Assembly (NCBI RefSeq): GCF_964204645.1
Contig: NC_134028.1
Coordinates: forward strand, 5,182,501-5,246,500
Reading direction: 5' to 3'
Origin: Tubulanus polymorphus
Lineage: Eukaryota > Nemertea > Palaeonemertea > Tubulaniformes > Tubulanidae
DNA: 64,000 nucleotides
The position numbers and the translations under genes were made by a program. Of this stretch, positions 54,801-64,000 are shown piece after piece. The notes below the pieces were generated by a model. It made no database searches and had not been told where the DNA came from. It worked only from the letters and a program-made list of their open reading frames with translations. Position 1 is the first letter of the stretch; the number at the start of each line of letters is the position of its first letter.

Positions 54801-57800
54801 ATGTCGTTGCTAAATTAACCGAAGATGACGTACGTAGTCCGAACAGTTTCGATTGGTTGAGTCAGTTACGTTATTATTGGGAGAATAACGACGTCATCGT
54901 GCGTATGATCACCACTGATATCGGTTACGGTTACGAGTATCTAGGAAACTCTGGTCGTTTGGTCATCACACCTCTTACTGATAGGTGTTATAGGTAAGAC
55001 ACTGGAAGAATACAGCCATAAAACTCTTCCAAAATTACTTGATTATAAGGAGTGCAGGATCTGCGTTAACCTGGTGTCGAATCAGTAAACATTAAGACAA
55101 ATTGTACTTTGAAGGTTAACTTTCATTTCATCAAAAGTACAAGCTTATACAGCTAGTGGTGAAAGCTTGTACTTTTAATAGAATCGAGTAAACCTTCACA
55201 GTACAATTTGTCTTCACATTCACCAAATTTAATCAACTGTTAAACAGGTTTAAATACAGTTGCAAACCCTTTAGAAATAATGGTGAACTCCGAAATGAAT
55301 TCATTGGATTAAACTTATTCTGATTTGTCTGATTTTTAGGACATTGATGGGAGCGTTGAAGCTGAATTTAGGTGGTGCGCCCGAAGGCCCGGCCGGTACT
55401 GGTAAAACTGAAACGTGTAAAGATTTAGCCAAAGCGGTTGCCAAACAATGCGTAGTTTTCAACTGTTCCGACGGCTTGGATTATAAAGCGATGGGTAAAT
55501 TCTTCAAGGGTTTAGCTCAGGCGGGTGCGTGGGCGTGTTTCGATGAGTTTAATCGTATCGAGTTGGAAGTGTTGTCGGTCGTCGCGCAGCAGATTCACAC
55601 GATTCAGATGGCGATCGCGAACAAACTGAAACGGTTCTTATTCGAAGGAACGGAGCTGTCGTTGAACCCGACTTGTACGATGTTCATCACGATGAACCCG
55701 GGTTACGCCGGCCGTCAAGAATTACCCGATAACCTGAAGGTAAGATTCTGAAAATCCGGAGAAACAGTTTTGGGTTGGCAGTTAAAAAACCCATTTTAGT
55801 TGAAAACTGAAAATTCGAAATCTATTTTGATATTTTGAATCTGTTGGGTTTTTATTGTGGGTTTGACGCTTAGACTTTATTTGCGACACATGGCTAATTT
55901 CTACTTATGGTTCTGGGTTCTTTACATTCAGGTATCTGAATACCGGGTACATACATATAACGGTTCTGATTTCAGGTATTATTCCGTACAGTAGCTATGA
56001 TGGTTCCGGATTACGCTTTGATCGGTGAAATCTCACTTTATTCGATGGGTTTTGTCGACGCTAGAAGGTAAAACATCTCTTTAATATGCTTCAAACTCAG
56101 CTAGAGGCTACATGTTAATCACTGCATGATGTTTGATATAGTTTCACAGTTTCGGTTTACTAGGGTTCAAGGCAGCCACTGAATTAAAATAGGTCAATGA
56201 AAGTCTTTGAATTTTGAACAAATGATAATTTTTGGAGGCAAGCAGTGAGCAAAAAGCATCTTTCACCAAATGCTTAAATGCTGTACTTGTATGCCAACAG
56301 TATTTGATAAAACCTTTTAATTAGCTGAAAATGCTTGAGAGTCATCTGCGATACTAACTGACTTGAAACTCATTAACTTGGAAAACCTACAAAACTCATT
56401 GAATGAGAAAATCTGACTAATTTTGCCTGAAACCTGGAAAATCAGGGAATTTAGGTGGCCAGTACAACTTTGAACCCTAGTACGCATTTTGTCTCATTCA
56501 CTCACACTGAATCACTGCATGTATTTCTATGAATGTGTTTCCCCACAGTTTGGCCGGCAAGATCGTAGCCACCTATCGACTGTGTTCAGAATTACTTTCC
56601 TCGCAACATCATTACGATTACGGAATGAGAGCCGTGAAATCGGTATTAACCGCCGCCGGTAATCTGAAACTGAAATACCCCGAACAGGATGAACAGATTC
56701 TCTTACTGAAAGCTATCAATGACGTCAACTTACCCAAATTCCTCGCACAGGTAGAGATGCTTGATTTATCACGAATTTGTCGATTCACTTGAAAATGTGG
56801 ACCTGGTTCAACAGTTGTCGATTAGATTTTAGTTGCTAAGCTCTAAGGAACTCTCAACTTAAAATTTCGTCCGAGAACTGTGGAATCAGGTCCTGCATGT
56901 TAAGTACAATGTTGTGCATCAGGTATTTCATCTTACCGTACTTTAAGATATCGTCTTAGAAGACCGGTTGAACATGTATTCATTTTTTTACAATCCCTTA
57001 TTTCTAGGATGTACCATTGTTCGAAGGTATCATCTCTGATTTGTTCCCGGGAGTCAAATTACCCCAACCAGACTACGGAGTATTCCTGGACGCGCTGAAA
57101 GAGAATTTAGCCAAGATGAAACTACAAGCTGTTCCATGGTTTATTGACAAGATTATTCAGGTAATAACGGATTTATGAATAACCTTAAGATGTTACAGAC
57201 TTCGAGATCTTTTTGAAAAATTAACATATTCTATTTGTCCTACATTGTAGGTTTATGAGATGATATTGGTTCGTCATGGTTTGATGATAGTTGGAGAACC
57301 GTTAGGGGGTAAAACAATGTCCTATCAGGTACTAGCGGCCGCGTTAGGTGACCTGGCAGCGGCTGGATTGATGGACGAACATAAAGTTCAATACCGTATT
57401 ATCAACCCTAAATCCATCACTATGGGTCAGCTGTACGGTTGCTTCGATCCAGTCTCTCATGAATGGACTGATGGTAAGTAAGATCTCTATGAAATTAATT
57501 TCAATGCTCAATTTTACAAAGCTTACCGTAATCTTTTACTGCAAACATTGTCATCATTTATTTAATCATTATTTCTGAAATACTGTTGTGAAGTTTACAT
57601 TTAACTGCTGTTTTGTTTAGGTGTTTTGGCGAATACATTCCGTGAATATGCCAGTAACCCGAATGACGACAGGAAATGGATATTATTTGATGGTCCGGTC
57701 GATGCTGTATGGATCGAAAACATGAACACCGTACTCGACGATAATAAAAAGGTAAATGAAACATTTCTTATAGACCCTGGGGCCGGTTCCATAGTGGAGA

Positions 57801-60800
57801 CCTAAGTCCAAAAGTGGTCATAAACCACAAGACTGGTCTTAAGTTGTTGGGCTAGGATGGTTTTAGACTGGTCTAATGTCTAAGCCATGACTATGGAACC
57901 AGCCCCTGTTCAGCAGTTGCATCTGACTTGAGTTCCAGAGAGAAATAATCAAAAAAGATTGATTATCTGCGAGATCTATTCTTCCTGTACGCGATGGTCC
58001 TGATTTTCCATTGAAATCCATATTTTTTTCTAATCGTTACAGTTATGTTTGATGAGTGGTGAAATCATACAGATGAGTAACACGATGAATTTGATATTTG
58101 AACCGGCCGATCTCGAACAAGCGTCACCCGCTACCGTCAGCAGGTGCGGTATGATCTATCTAGAGCCGCATCAACTCGGCTGGCGTCCTTCGATGAACTC
58201 GTGGATGCAACATGAATTGCCGAAGAATTTAACCGAGGAGCACATTGAGCTGGTCACTGATTTGTTTGAATGGTGAGTAGTGTTGCCACCTCAATATAAA
58301 CAATGAATATTGCGAGAATTATGACTCCAGCGTTCAACTCTTAGGATAGTAAGGATAGGCAACAACAATTTTACACTTCTTACTTGTAGAATAGCCGGTA
58401 CACTCGGAAATAGAGGATTGACAATATGATTAAAACCCGCTGTGTAACCCATAATGTATTTCTCTTTGATTTAGGTTGATTGATCCATGTTTGAGTTTTA
58501 TCGCGCACAACTGTAAATGTATAGTGATCACGTCTCCTATTCACCTGGTCGTTACTCAAATGAGACTTTATAAAGCATTAATGGATGAAATCATTCATTC
58601 TGGTGAAGATGGCTGGGATCAACTTTCAGCTCAACAGGTAATTAACCAGTAAAGCCAACTATTAATTTTACCAGTTCCCAAGTTTTCTTTAACTGGTAAT
58701 TCATATCTCTTTTGCTACATCTACTTCAGATTATGCTATGGCTGCAAGGTTTGTTCCTGTTCTCGTTAGTCTGGTCTATCGGTAGTACATTAGTCGGTGA
58801 TAGTCGCAAGAAATTCGACACCTATTTCCGACATCTGATCTCCGGTACGGACGCCGACCATCCTAAACCTAAAAGTATCAAAATCACCAAGGTACGATTT
58901 TATGAATGAAGACAGTTTCTGTCTTTTACGATGTTGAGCTTTTAGAAATAGTTTGTTAATGTTAAACGATCTTATTTTCAGAGCAATTCATTCCCTGAGC
59001 GCGGCAGTATATATGATTTCTGTTTCGACAAGAAAGGCGGAGGATCGTGGGTTGATTGGATGGACACAATCGACAAATCTAAAACCGCTATTCCGGCTAA
59101 TGCCAAAGTAAGTCATATTAAATCTATGATACAAACATAGCACTCCTTAAAGATGGTGCTATATAGTCAAGTTTTGAAATTTACATTTATTTAGACACAA
59201 AAATTGTTTACAAAATAGTTTCATGATAACAGCATTTTCCATTAATATAAGTCAATAAACATAAACACATAGATATGTCAACTATGTAGATGAATATACA
59301 AAATTGTGCCAAGGATTCATGCCAAGCCTTGATGGCCTGTACTCCAGGCAGGATCAACCTGTCTTTGTAGCTCAGTGAATAAGGTTTTTGACCCACAACC
59401 GCCAGTGAACCCATGCTTTTTGGTGAGGAAATATGTCAGTGACTCACTGATCGAACATCAATTCGAAACTCATATGTGGGTCATTACTCTGATTGAAGAG
59501 GTTTCCACAGTACCAGAACAAAAGAATAATAACCATGATAGCATTGAGAGTAACAATAAAAAAGAAAAAATTTATGCCATTAATGATAATATTAATGAAA
59601 GTATTCTACCAGGAAAGTTTTGTTGAAGTTACAGTTCATTCTGTATTTTCTATAGGTCAGTGATCTGATAATATCTACGTCAGATACGGCTCGACAGGTA
59701 TTCTTCCTCGACGTTTTCCTCACTCATGAAATACCGCTGCTGTTCGTCGGTGAAACCGGTACCGGTAAATCGGCCATCACGAACAATCACTTGATTTCGT
59801 TACCGAAAGAGAAATACGTGCCGAACATGATGAATTTCTCGGCGCGTACGTCTGCCGGTCAAACTCAGGATATCATCATGTCTAAACTAGACAGGTAAGA
59901 AAAACTTCAGCACGAGTTCACGCTTAAATTCCCTTAAGGCCAGTGTGTCAAATGTTGATTCAAGTTACTGGCCCAGGACCCTGATTCGCGAGGCTTATCA
60001 TGATGAATTTCAATTGTTGAAGTCATTCGGGAGCAAATGATCATAAAAACCTTTATTTTCAATTTAAATCTTTCAGACGAAGGAAAGGAGTCTACGGTCC
60101 GCCGATGGGTAAAAAATCGATTTGTTTCGTCGATGATTTGAATATGCCGGCAAAAGAGAAATACGGCGCTCAACCTCCGATTGAATTGTTGAGACAGCTC
60201 ATCGACCACGGTCACTGGTACGATAAAAAAGACACGACAAAAATATTCCTCACTGATATAGTAAGTCATTTGTATTATTGCCTGCATTTTGAATGAATTT
60301 TGGGTGACTGGGTCCTAATGCAGCGCGAATAATAGTCTCAATCAATCATGGGTTTGAATCCTTTGAGGCGACTTTGGTCAACTTCACATCAGAGATTCTT
60401 CTTTCCATCATTTGGGAAAGATGATTTTAACTCTTGAGTGGCCGTCAGTCAGTTGAGGGACAAAAATGTGCTTGTTATTTTACAAGATCTCGTCTGATAT
60501 GACAATTGTGTGTACATGTGTATTTATTTCTGTAGTTATTAGTGAGCGCGATGGGTCCACCAGGTGGCGGTAGACACGATATCTCCAGTCGTATGACCCG
60601 TCACATGAACATCATATCCATCGATCAGTTCGATGAGAATACGATGTCTAGAATATTCACGTCGATCGTCGATTGGCATTTCGCTAAAGGATTCGATGCA
60701 ACTTTCTCCAGACTCGGCAAAGTAAGTACCTAAATAGAATATATGCTAGGAGTGTCCTTTTTTTCAGAAAACTTTCATATTTTTCTGGTTGTCACAATTC

Positions 60801-63800
60801 TAGAATCTAGAGGTTGGGCAAATGCTTACCAAAAAAGTTTTGGGTTAAGATCTGAACTCATTTTCGATGACATGAAATCTGGGGTAAAACTGTGTAACTG
60901 GATTCTTACTTCTCTAATTACAGTTACTGGTTACTGGAACTATGGCTGTTTATAAAGCAGCTGTAGAGAATTTCTTACCGACTCCGTCTAAAAGTCACTA
61001 CGTGTTTAATTTGAGAGATTTCGCGCGCGTTATACAAGGAGTGCTGTTAGTACCGGCGTCTGTGATGACCGAGGGTGATAAACTCATACGTCTGTGGGTT
61101 CATGAAATTTATCGAGTTTTCTACGATCGTTTGATCGATGACGATGACAGGTTAGTTATTGATCGCTGCCTACAGTTCATTTATTAATTGATGATACCCA
61201 GTACTTGTTTTTCTGCGATATTATGTTTAAATTTTGAGATAAACACCAGTACCTTACTTAGGTCTTCACATGACTCTAAAAATTGCAGATGTCTGATATT
61301 ATATCAGAGACCAATTGCACTGTAACCATGGTGTTCGGCCACCAGCTAACTCTAACCAACTTTTGAGCAACTGGGCCCTGATCTTAATGTAACAGGAAGA
61401 AATATCTGTCCTTCCCGAGCTTCGAACTCACGATGCCTGGCGTCCAAGGCTGACGCTCTTCCGCTGAGCCAAAGGGAATATTCCCGTTAGCTGAGCTAGT
61501 AGTAACACTGTAATACCCGGTCACATTTACCAATTGGAAGATTGGCTAATTGATTCAATCAAACGATTGATTTCATATGATTCAAAAAACTTTTAATTCT
61601 CTTTCAGGGTGGCGTTCTTTAGCATCGTTAAAGAAGAATGCAACAACGCTTTCAAAATATCGATGGATAAAGTTCTCGGTCATCTGACCAAGTCGGGAAA
61701 TGTGAAAGACGAAAATATCAGAAGTTTGCTGTTCGGCGACTACATGAACACCGAATCAGAGACGAAAATCTATAACGAAGTCACAGATTTGAAGGAACTT
61801 ACAAAAGTCATGGAACAGTAAGCGTTGTTTTGAATATGGTTGATGTTTTTTACTGCCAGGCTCTCCACAAATCAACATGAAATTTCACAATTAAGTTGAA
61901 CTCAATTTTTGGTCGAGTTGCTGTTCTAAGATTTAGTTCTAGCATATATACCGGTAGTTGCCATTGGCTTATTGAGATATCAGAACTGACTATGACTACT
62001 TTTTGAGAGTAGTTTCTACCCATTTTGAGAGCTCAATTACTCTCAAAAAGTTATATCAAAATAATCTCAAATTAGAATGAATTCTAGTTCATTTTCTATT
62101 AGACTATATTCTTTATATCAACTTACTCTTTTTCGCTGAAAACTACTACAATTATCAGATCTGTCTGGTCTGTGATGAAATATTTTTTTGATTGATTTTT
62201 CAAAGTGTATATACCGGGTATTCGTGGATTATTTTCAGTTATCTCGATGAATACAACATGATCAGTAAAACACCGATGTCGTTAGTGATGTTTAAATTCG
62301 CGATCGAACACATTTCTCGAGTGAGCCGCGTTCTGAAACAGGATAACGGACATTGTTTACTGATCGGTATCGGTGGCAGCGGTCGCCAGAGCGCGACCAA
62401 ACTAGCCACGTTCATGGCCGATTACGATCTGTTCCAAATTGAAATCACCAGAAACTACACAGCCAATGAATGGAGAGATGACATCAAAAAGGTACTTTTT
62501 CTGCATAGGTTATCTATGAATCAATGATTCAGTTTTTGCAGTTTTAATGCCAATTTCATTGTTTACTTTTTGACCTCAAAAATAGTTATTTAATTTCTTT
62601 GATCAATCAGAAAAGATACCTCGCTACAGGTCTTGTTTTCTGATGCTGGTGAAATGATGCATCTCTTTCATGAAATCTTTCTCACTTCTTTTTATAAAGT
62701 TGTTACTGAAAGCTGGAACCGAAGGTAGAAACATGGTATTCCTGTTCGCCGACACGCAGATTAAGGACGAATCGTTTATGGAGGATATTAGTATGATATT
62801 AAACACTGGTGACGTACCGAATCTTTACCCAGCTGACGAAAAAGCTGAAATCATCGAAAAAATGCAAGCAATCGCGAGACAAGAGGTAAGTGTTTCGATG
62901 TCCGCCTATCTTCAGGAATAAGACAACAATCCAGAGTATCATCAGATTTGAGCAGTCATTAGGGCAACCTGTTGATAACTACCACTCACTTAAGAGCTTC
63001 TGTACATAAATAGTCAGTTTATGCATATAATGACATCTGCATAGTAAACCTTGCCTGACTCGGACAAGTTGGGACTGGCAAAATTGGTCCGAGTAAAGCA
63101 AAAGTCTGAGTTTAGGATCGTGAAATTAGTTAGTAAGTCGGAAAATCATTTGGAAAACAAAATTGGTGATGATGCATAAAAGGTAAAGTAATCTTATTAT
63201 TGATTCCGTTGTTTCTAGGGTAAAAAGATCGATGCTACCCCGCTGGCGATGTACAGCTACTTCATCGAACGAGTTCGCAGTAATTTACATATCGCGCTGG
63301 CGATGAGTCCGATCGGTGACGCTTTCAGAAATCGTTTGAGAATGTTCCCGTCGTTGATTAACTGTTGTACGATCGATTGGTTCATGGCTTGGCCGTCGGA
63401 CGCGCTCGAAATGGTGGCTAATAAATTCTTAGAGGATGTCGAACTAGAGGACACGATGAGAACGGAAAGCGTAGCGATGTGTAAACATTTCCACGAAAGC
63501 GTCAGAACTCTATCATTGAAGTTAGTATTGCAATATCCTACTTGTACTCATCTTATTTCTATGTCTTGCTATTGCATTTTCAGTCAAAAAGAAATGATTA
63601 ATGAGATGTTCATTTGATCTTGAAATAAGGAATCAACCCTCTTATTTATTTGATTGATCGATTTTGATTTGATTCGAATTTGTGTCCCTTACATTGATTG
63701 GTATATCTGATTTGAATTGACTAAACTGACTGAATTGATTTGAACTTGGTGTCCGGGAATGAAAAAGGGGGTTTGATTTTGAAATCAAAGTACAGATATA

Positions 63801-64000
63801 GATAGTTGAATAATCGGTAAAATTTGCATACCGTAATTCTTTTCTTCGAAAGTGCGTAATTTGAGATAACGGTAATAAATTCACGTTTTCAATTTCAGAT
63901 TCTTTACGATGTTGAGACGTCATAATTACGTAACTCCGACCTCCTACCTCGAACTGATCCTCACTTTTAAACGAATGCTCGGTTTGAAACGTAACGAAAT
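47031..64000 (+). CDS. DNAH3: Dynein axonemal heavy chain 3, 5' part of gene (46 exons, runs off the window)
   Basis: Forty-six in-phase exons encode about 2,610 residues, roughly the first 63% of a protein that is 4,116 residues in human. DNAH3 is an inner-arm (single-headed) dynein heavy chain of cilia and flagella that slides doublet microtubules by ATP hydrolysis. Assignment to DNAH3 rather than DNAH7/12 rests on the N-terminal segment ([40 protein letters not shown]), the RYYYYI segment, [13 protein letters not shown], and runs such as [20 protein letters not shown]. Parts: tail (1-750), linker (750-1350), AAA1 (P-loop GPAGTGKT, about 1369), AAA2 (GEPLGGKT, about 1650), AAA3 (GETGTGKS, about 2012), AAA4 (GIGGSGRQS, about 2372). 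AAA5-6, the stalk and microtubule-binding domain lie beyond 64000. Start at 47031 gives a seven-codon first exon; the second exon also starts with Met. Exon lists are in the next four entries. Confidence 0.96.
51930..54993 (+). other. DNAH3 exons 17-27: linker region
   Basis: Exons: 51930-52120, 52208-52439, 52529-52740, 52887-52978, 53056-53170, 53248-53418, 53562-53824, 53907-54108, 54256-54462, 54557-54671, 54795-54993. Contains the most conserved linker strings, such as [46 protein letters not shown] and [20 protein letters not shown], the last leading into AAA1. The linker is the mechanical lever that swings across the AAA ring. Exon 17 could read into its intron for 24 more codons, but only the 52120 donor keeps phase with exon 18. 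Confidence 0.92.
55094..55214. mobile_element. 121-bp inverted-repeat element in DNAH3 intron 27
   Basis: AAGACAAATTGTACTTTGAA and its complement around 55196-55214, plus AAAAGTACAAGCTT/AAGCTTGTACTTTT inside, make an almost complete hairpin. No coding capacity. Confidence 0.65.
56805..56900. mobile_element. Palindromic element in DNAH3 intron 30
   Basis: GGACCTGGTTCAACAGTT at the left faces AACTGTGGAATCAGGTCC at the right (about 56876-56893). The ends resemble those at 45881-45990, so it belongs to the same loose family, with diverged interior. Confidence 0.6.
57779..57906. mobile_element. 128-bp palindromic element in DNAH3 intron 33
   Basis: GGGGCCGGTTCCATAGT is mirrored by ACTATGGAACCAGCCCC. 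GACTGGTCTTAAG and GACTGGTCTAATG occur inside. It shares the GGGNCCNGTTNCANAGT end consensus with the other small palindromes. Confidence 0.65.
59330..59420 (+). repeat. Degenerate tRNA-like segment in DNAH3 intron 37
   Basis: TTTGTAGCTCAGTGAATAAG resembles an A box and CCGCCAGTGAACCC a decayed B box. Probably a diverged SINE. The open frame over it (59375-59626) is low complexity and not an exon. Confidence 0.35.
59656..64000 (+). other. DNAH3 exons 38-46: AAA3 and AAA4 (last exon cut by window end)
   Basis: Exons: 59656-59894, 60077-60260, 60536-60721, 60924-61150, 61608-61817, 62239-62491, 62700-62885, 63219-63520, 63899-64000+. AAA3 has GETGTGKS, then [19 protein letters not shown] (Walker B) and [15 protein letters not shown]4 has [25 protein letters not shown] (Walker B) and the [19 protein letters not shown] segment. 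The final exon reads [20 protein letters not shown], the approach to the stalk. Exon 44 uses a poor acceptor (TTTTTATAAAG). Confidence 0.93.
61385..61492 (-). repeat. tRNA-derived SINE head in DNAH3 intron 41, minus strand
   Basis: The minus strand reads TTGGCTCAGCGGAAGAGCGTCAG (A box) and GTGAGTTCGAAGCTCGGG (B box). An anticodon stem GCGTC/GACGC can form, but the loop lacks T33, so it is not a working tRNA. Confidence 0.55.

Larger units (their letters stand above)
55340..59107 (+). other. DNAH3 exons 28-37: AAA1 and AAA2
   Basis: Exons: 55340-55739, 55976-56067, 56549-56750, 57008-57160, 57251-57473, 57621-57751, 58043-58272, 58475-58637, 58730-58891, 58982-59107. AAA1, the main ATPase site, has Walker A GPAGTGKT and Walker B in [12 protein letters not shown], then [17 protein letters not shown] (sensor I) and [14 protein letters not shown]2 has GEPLGGKT and, for Walker [21 protein letters not shown], with [12 protein letters not shown] following. 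All catalytic residues of AAA1 are intact, so the protein should be an active motor. Confidence 0.94.

Noticed and set aside
61385-61492. Functional tRNA gene on the minus strand
   Set aside because: Anticodon stem forms but the loop lacks the invariant T33 and the acceptor stem does not pair; better read as a SINE head.

Overview
The window is animal nuclear DNA. It is AT-rich with many introns and clean GT-AG splice sites, and its exons encode proteins with vertebrate-level conservation. Gene content (axonemal dynein, Vti1a SNARE, U2AF65, mitochondrial MTHFD2, CANT1), short introns and abundant small palindromic repeats suggest a slowly evolving marine invertebrate. A lophotrochozoan such as a mollusc, annelid or brachiopod is my guess, and the sequence alone does not fix the species. 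Gene models were built by hand from splice sites and reading-phase continuity. Every internal junction used is GT-AG and keeps the frame.

Layout: (1) 1-5270, minus strand: first coding exon of a Caskin-type ankyrin-repeat scaffold and more than 5 kb of its first intron, leaving the window on the left. (2) 6567-8865, plus: CANT1 nucleotidase, three coding exons. (3) 12657-17936, minus: mitochondrial MTHFD2/MTHFD2L, six exons. (4) 18568-24948, plus: U2AF2, fourteen exons. (5) 26281-28675, minus: RSL1D1, eight exons. (6) 28874-32928, plus: a flavin monoamine oxidase with a C-terminal membrane anchor, twelve exons. (7) 35059-41139: a 6.1-kb foldback-type element with long tandem-repeat inverted ends, a 7-bp target duplication and a perfect (TA)n hairpin inside. 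(8) 41.1-43.7 kb: a cluster of unrelated tandem repeats. (9) 43813-45774, plus: VTI1A, eight exons. (10) 47031-64000, plus: DNAH3 inner-arm dynein heavy chain. Its first 46 exons (about 2,610 residues, through AAA4) are present and the gene leaves the window on the right.

Most genes are arranged as head-to-head pairs: Caskin/CANT1, MTHFD2/U2AF2 (631 bp between start codons) and RSL1D1/MAO (198 bp). Shared bidirectional promoters are likely. The genes do not form a pathway; they are mostly broadly expressed genes plus one cilium gene.

The most unusual content is not protein coding. It comprises the foldback element with nested internal modules, a family of 100-130 bp palindromic elements with related ends (GGGNCC...) in a 3' UTR and several introns, several tRNA-derived SINE heads, and a hammerhead-core-like motif. 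Among the proteins, the monoamine oxidase lacks the aromatic-cage tyrosine next to its flavin cysteine, and DNAH3 carries a 24-residue acidic, in-frame exon not found in the vertebrate protein as I remember it.
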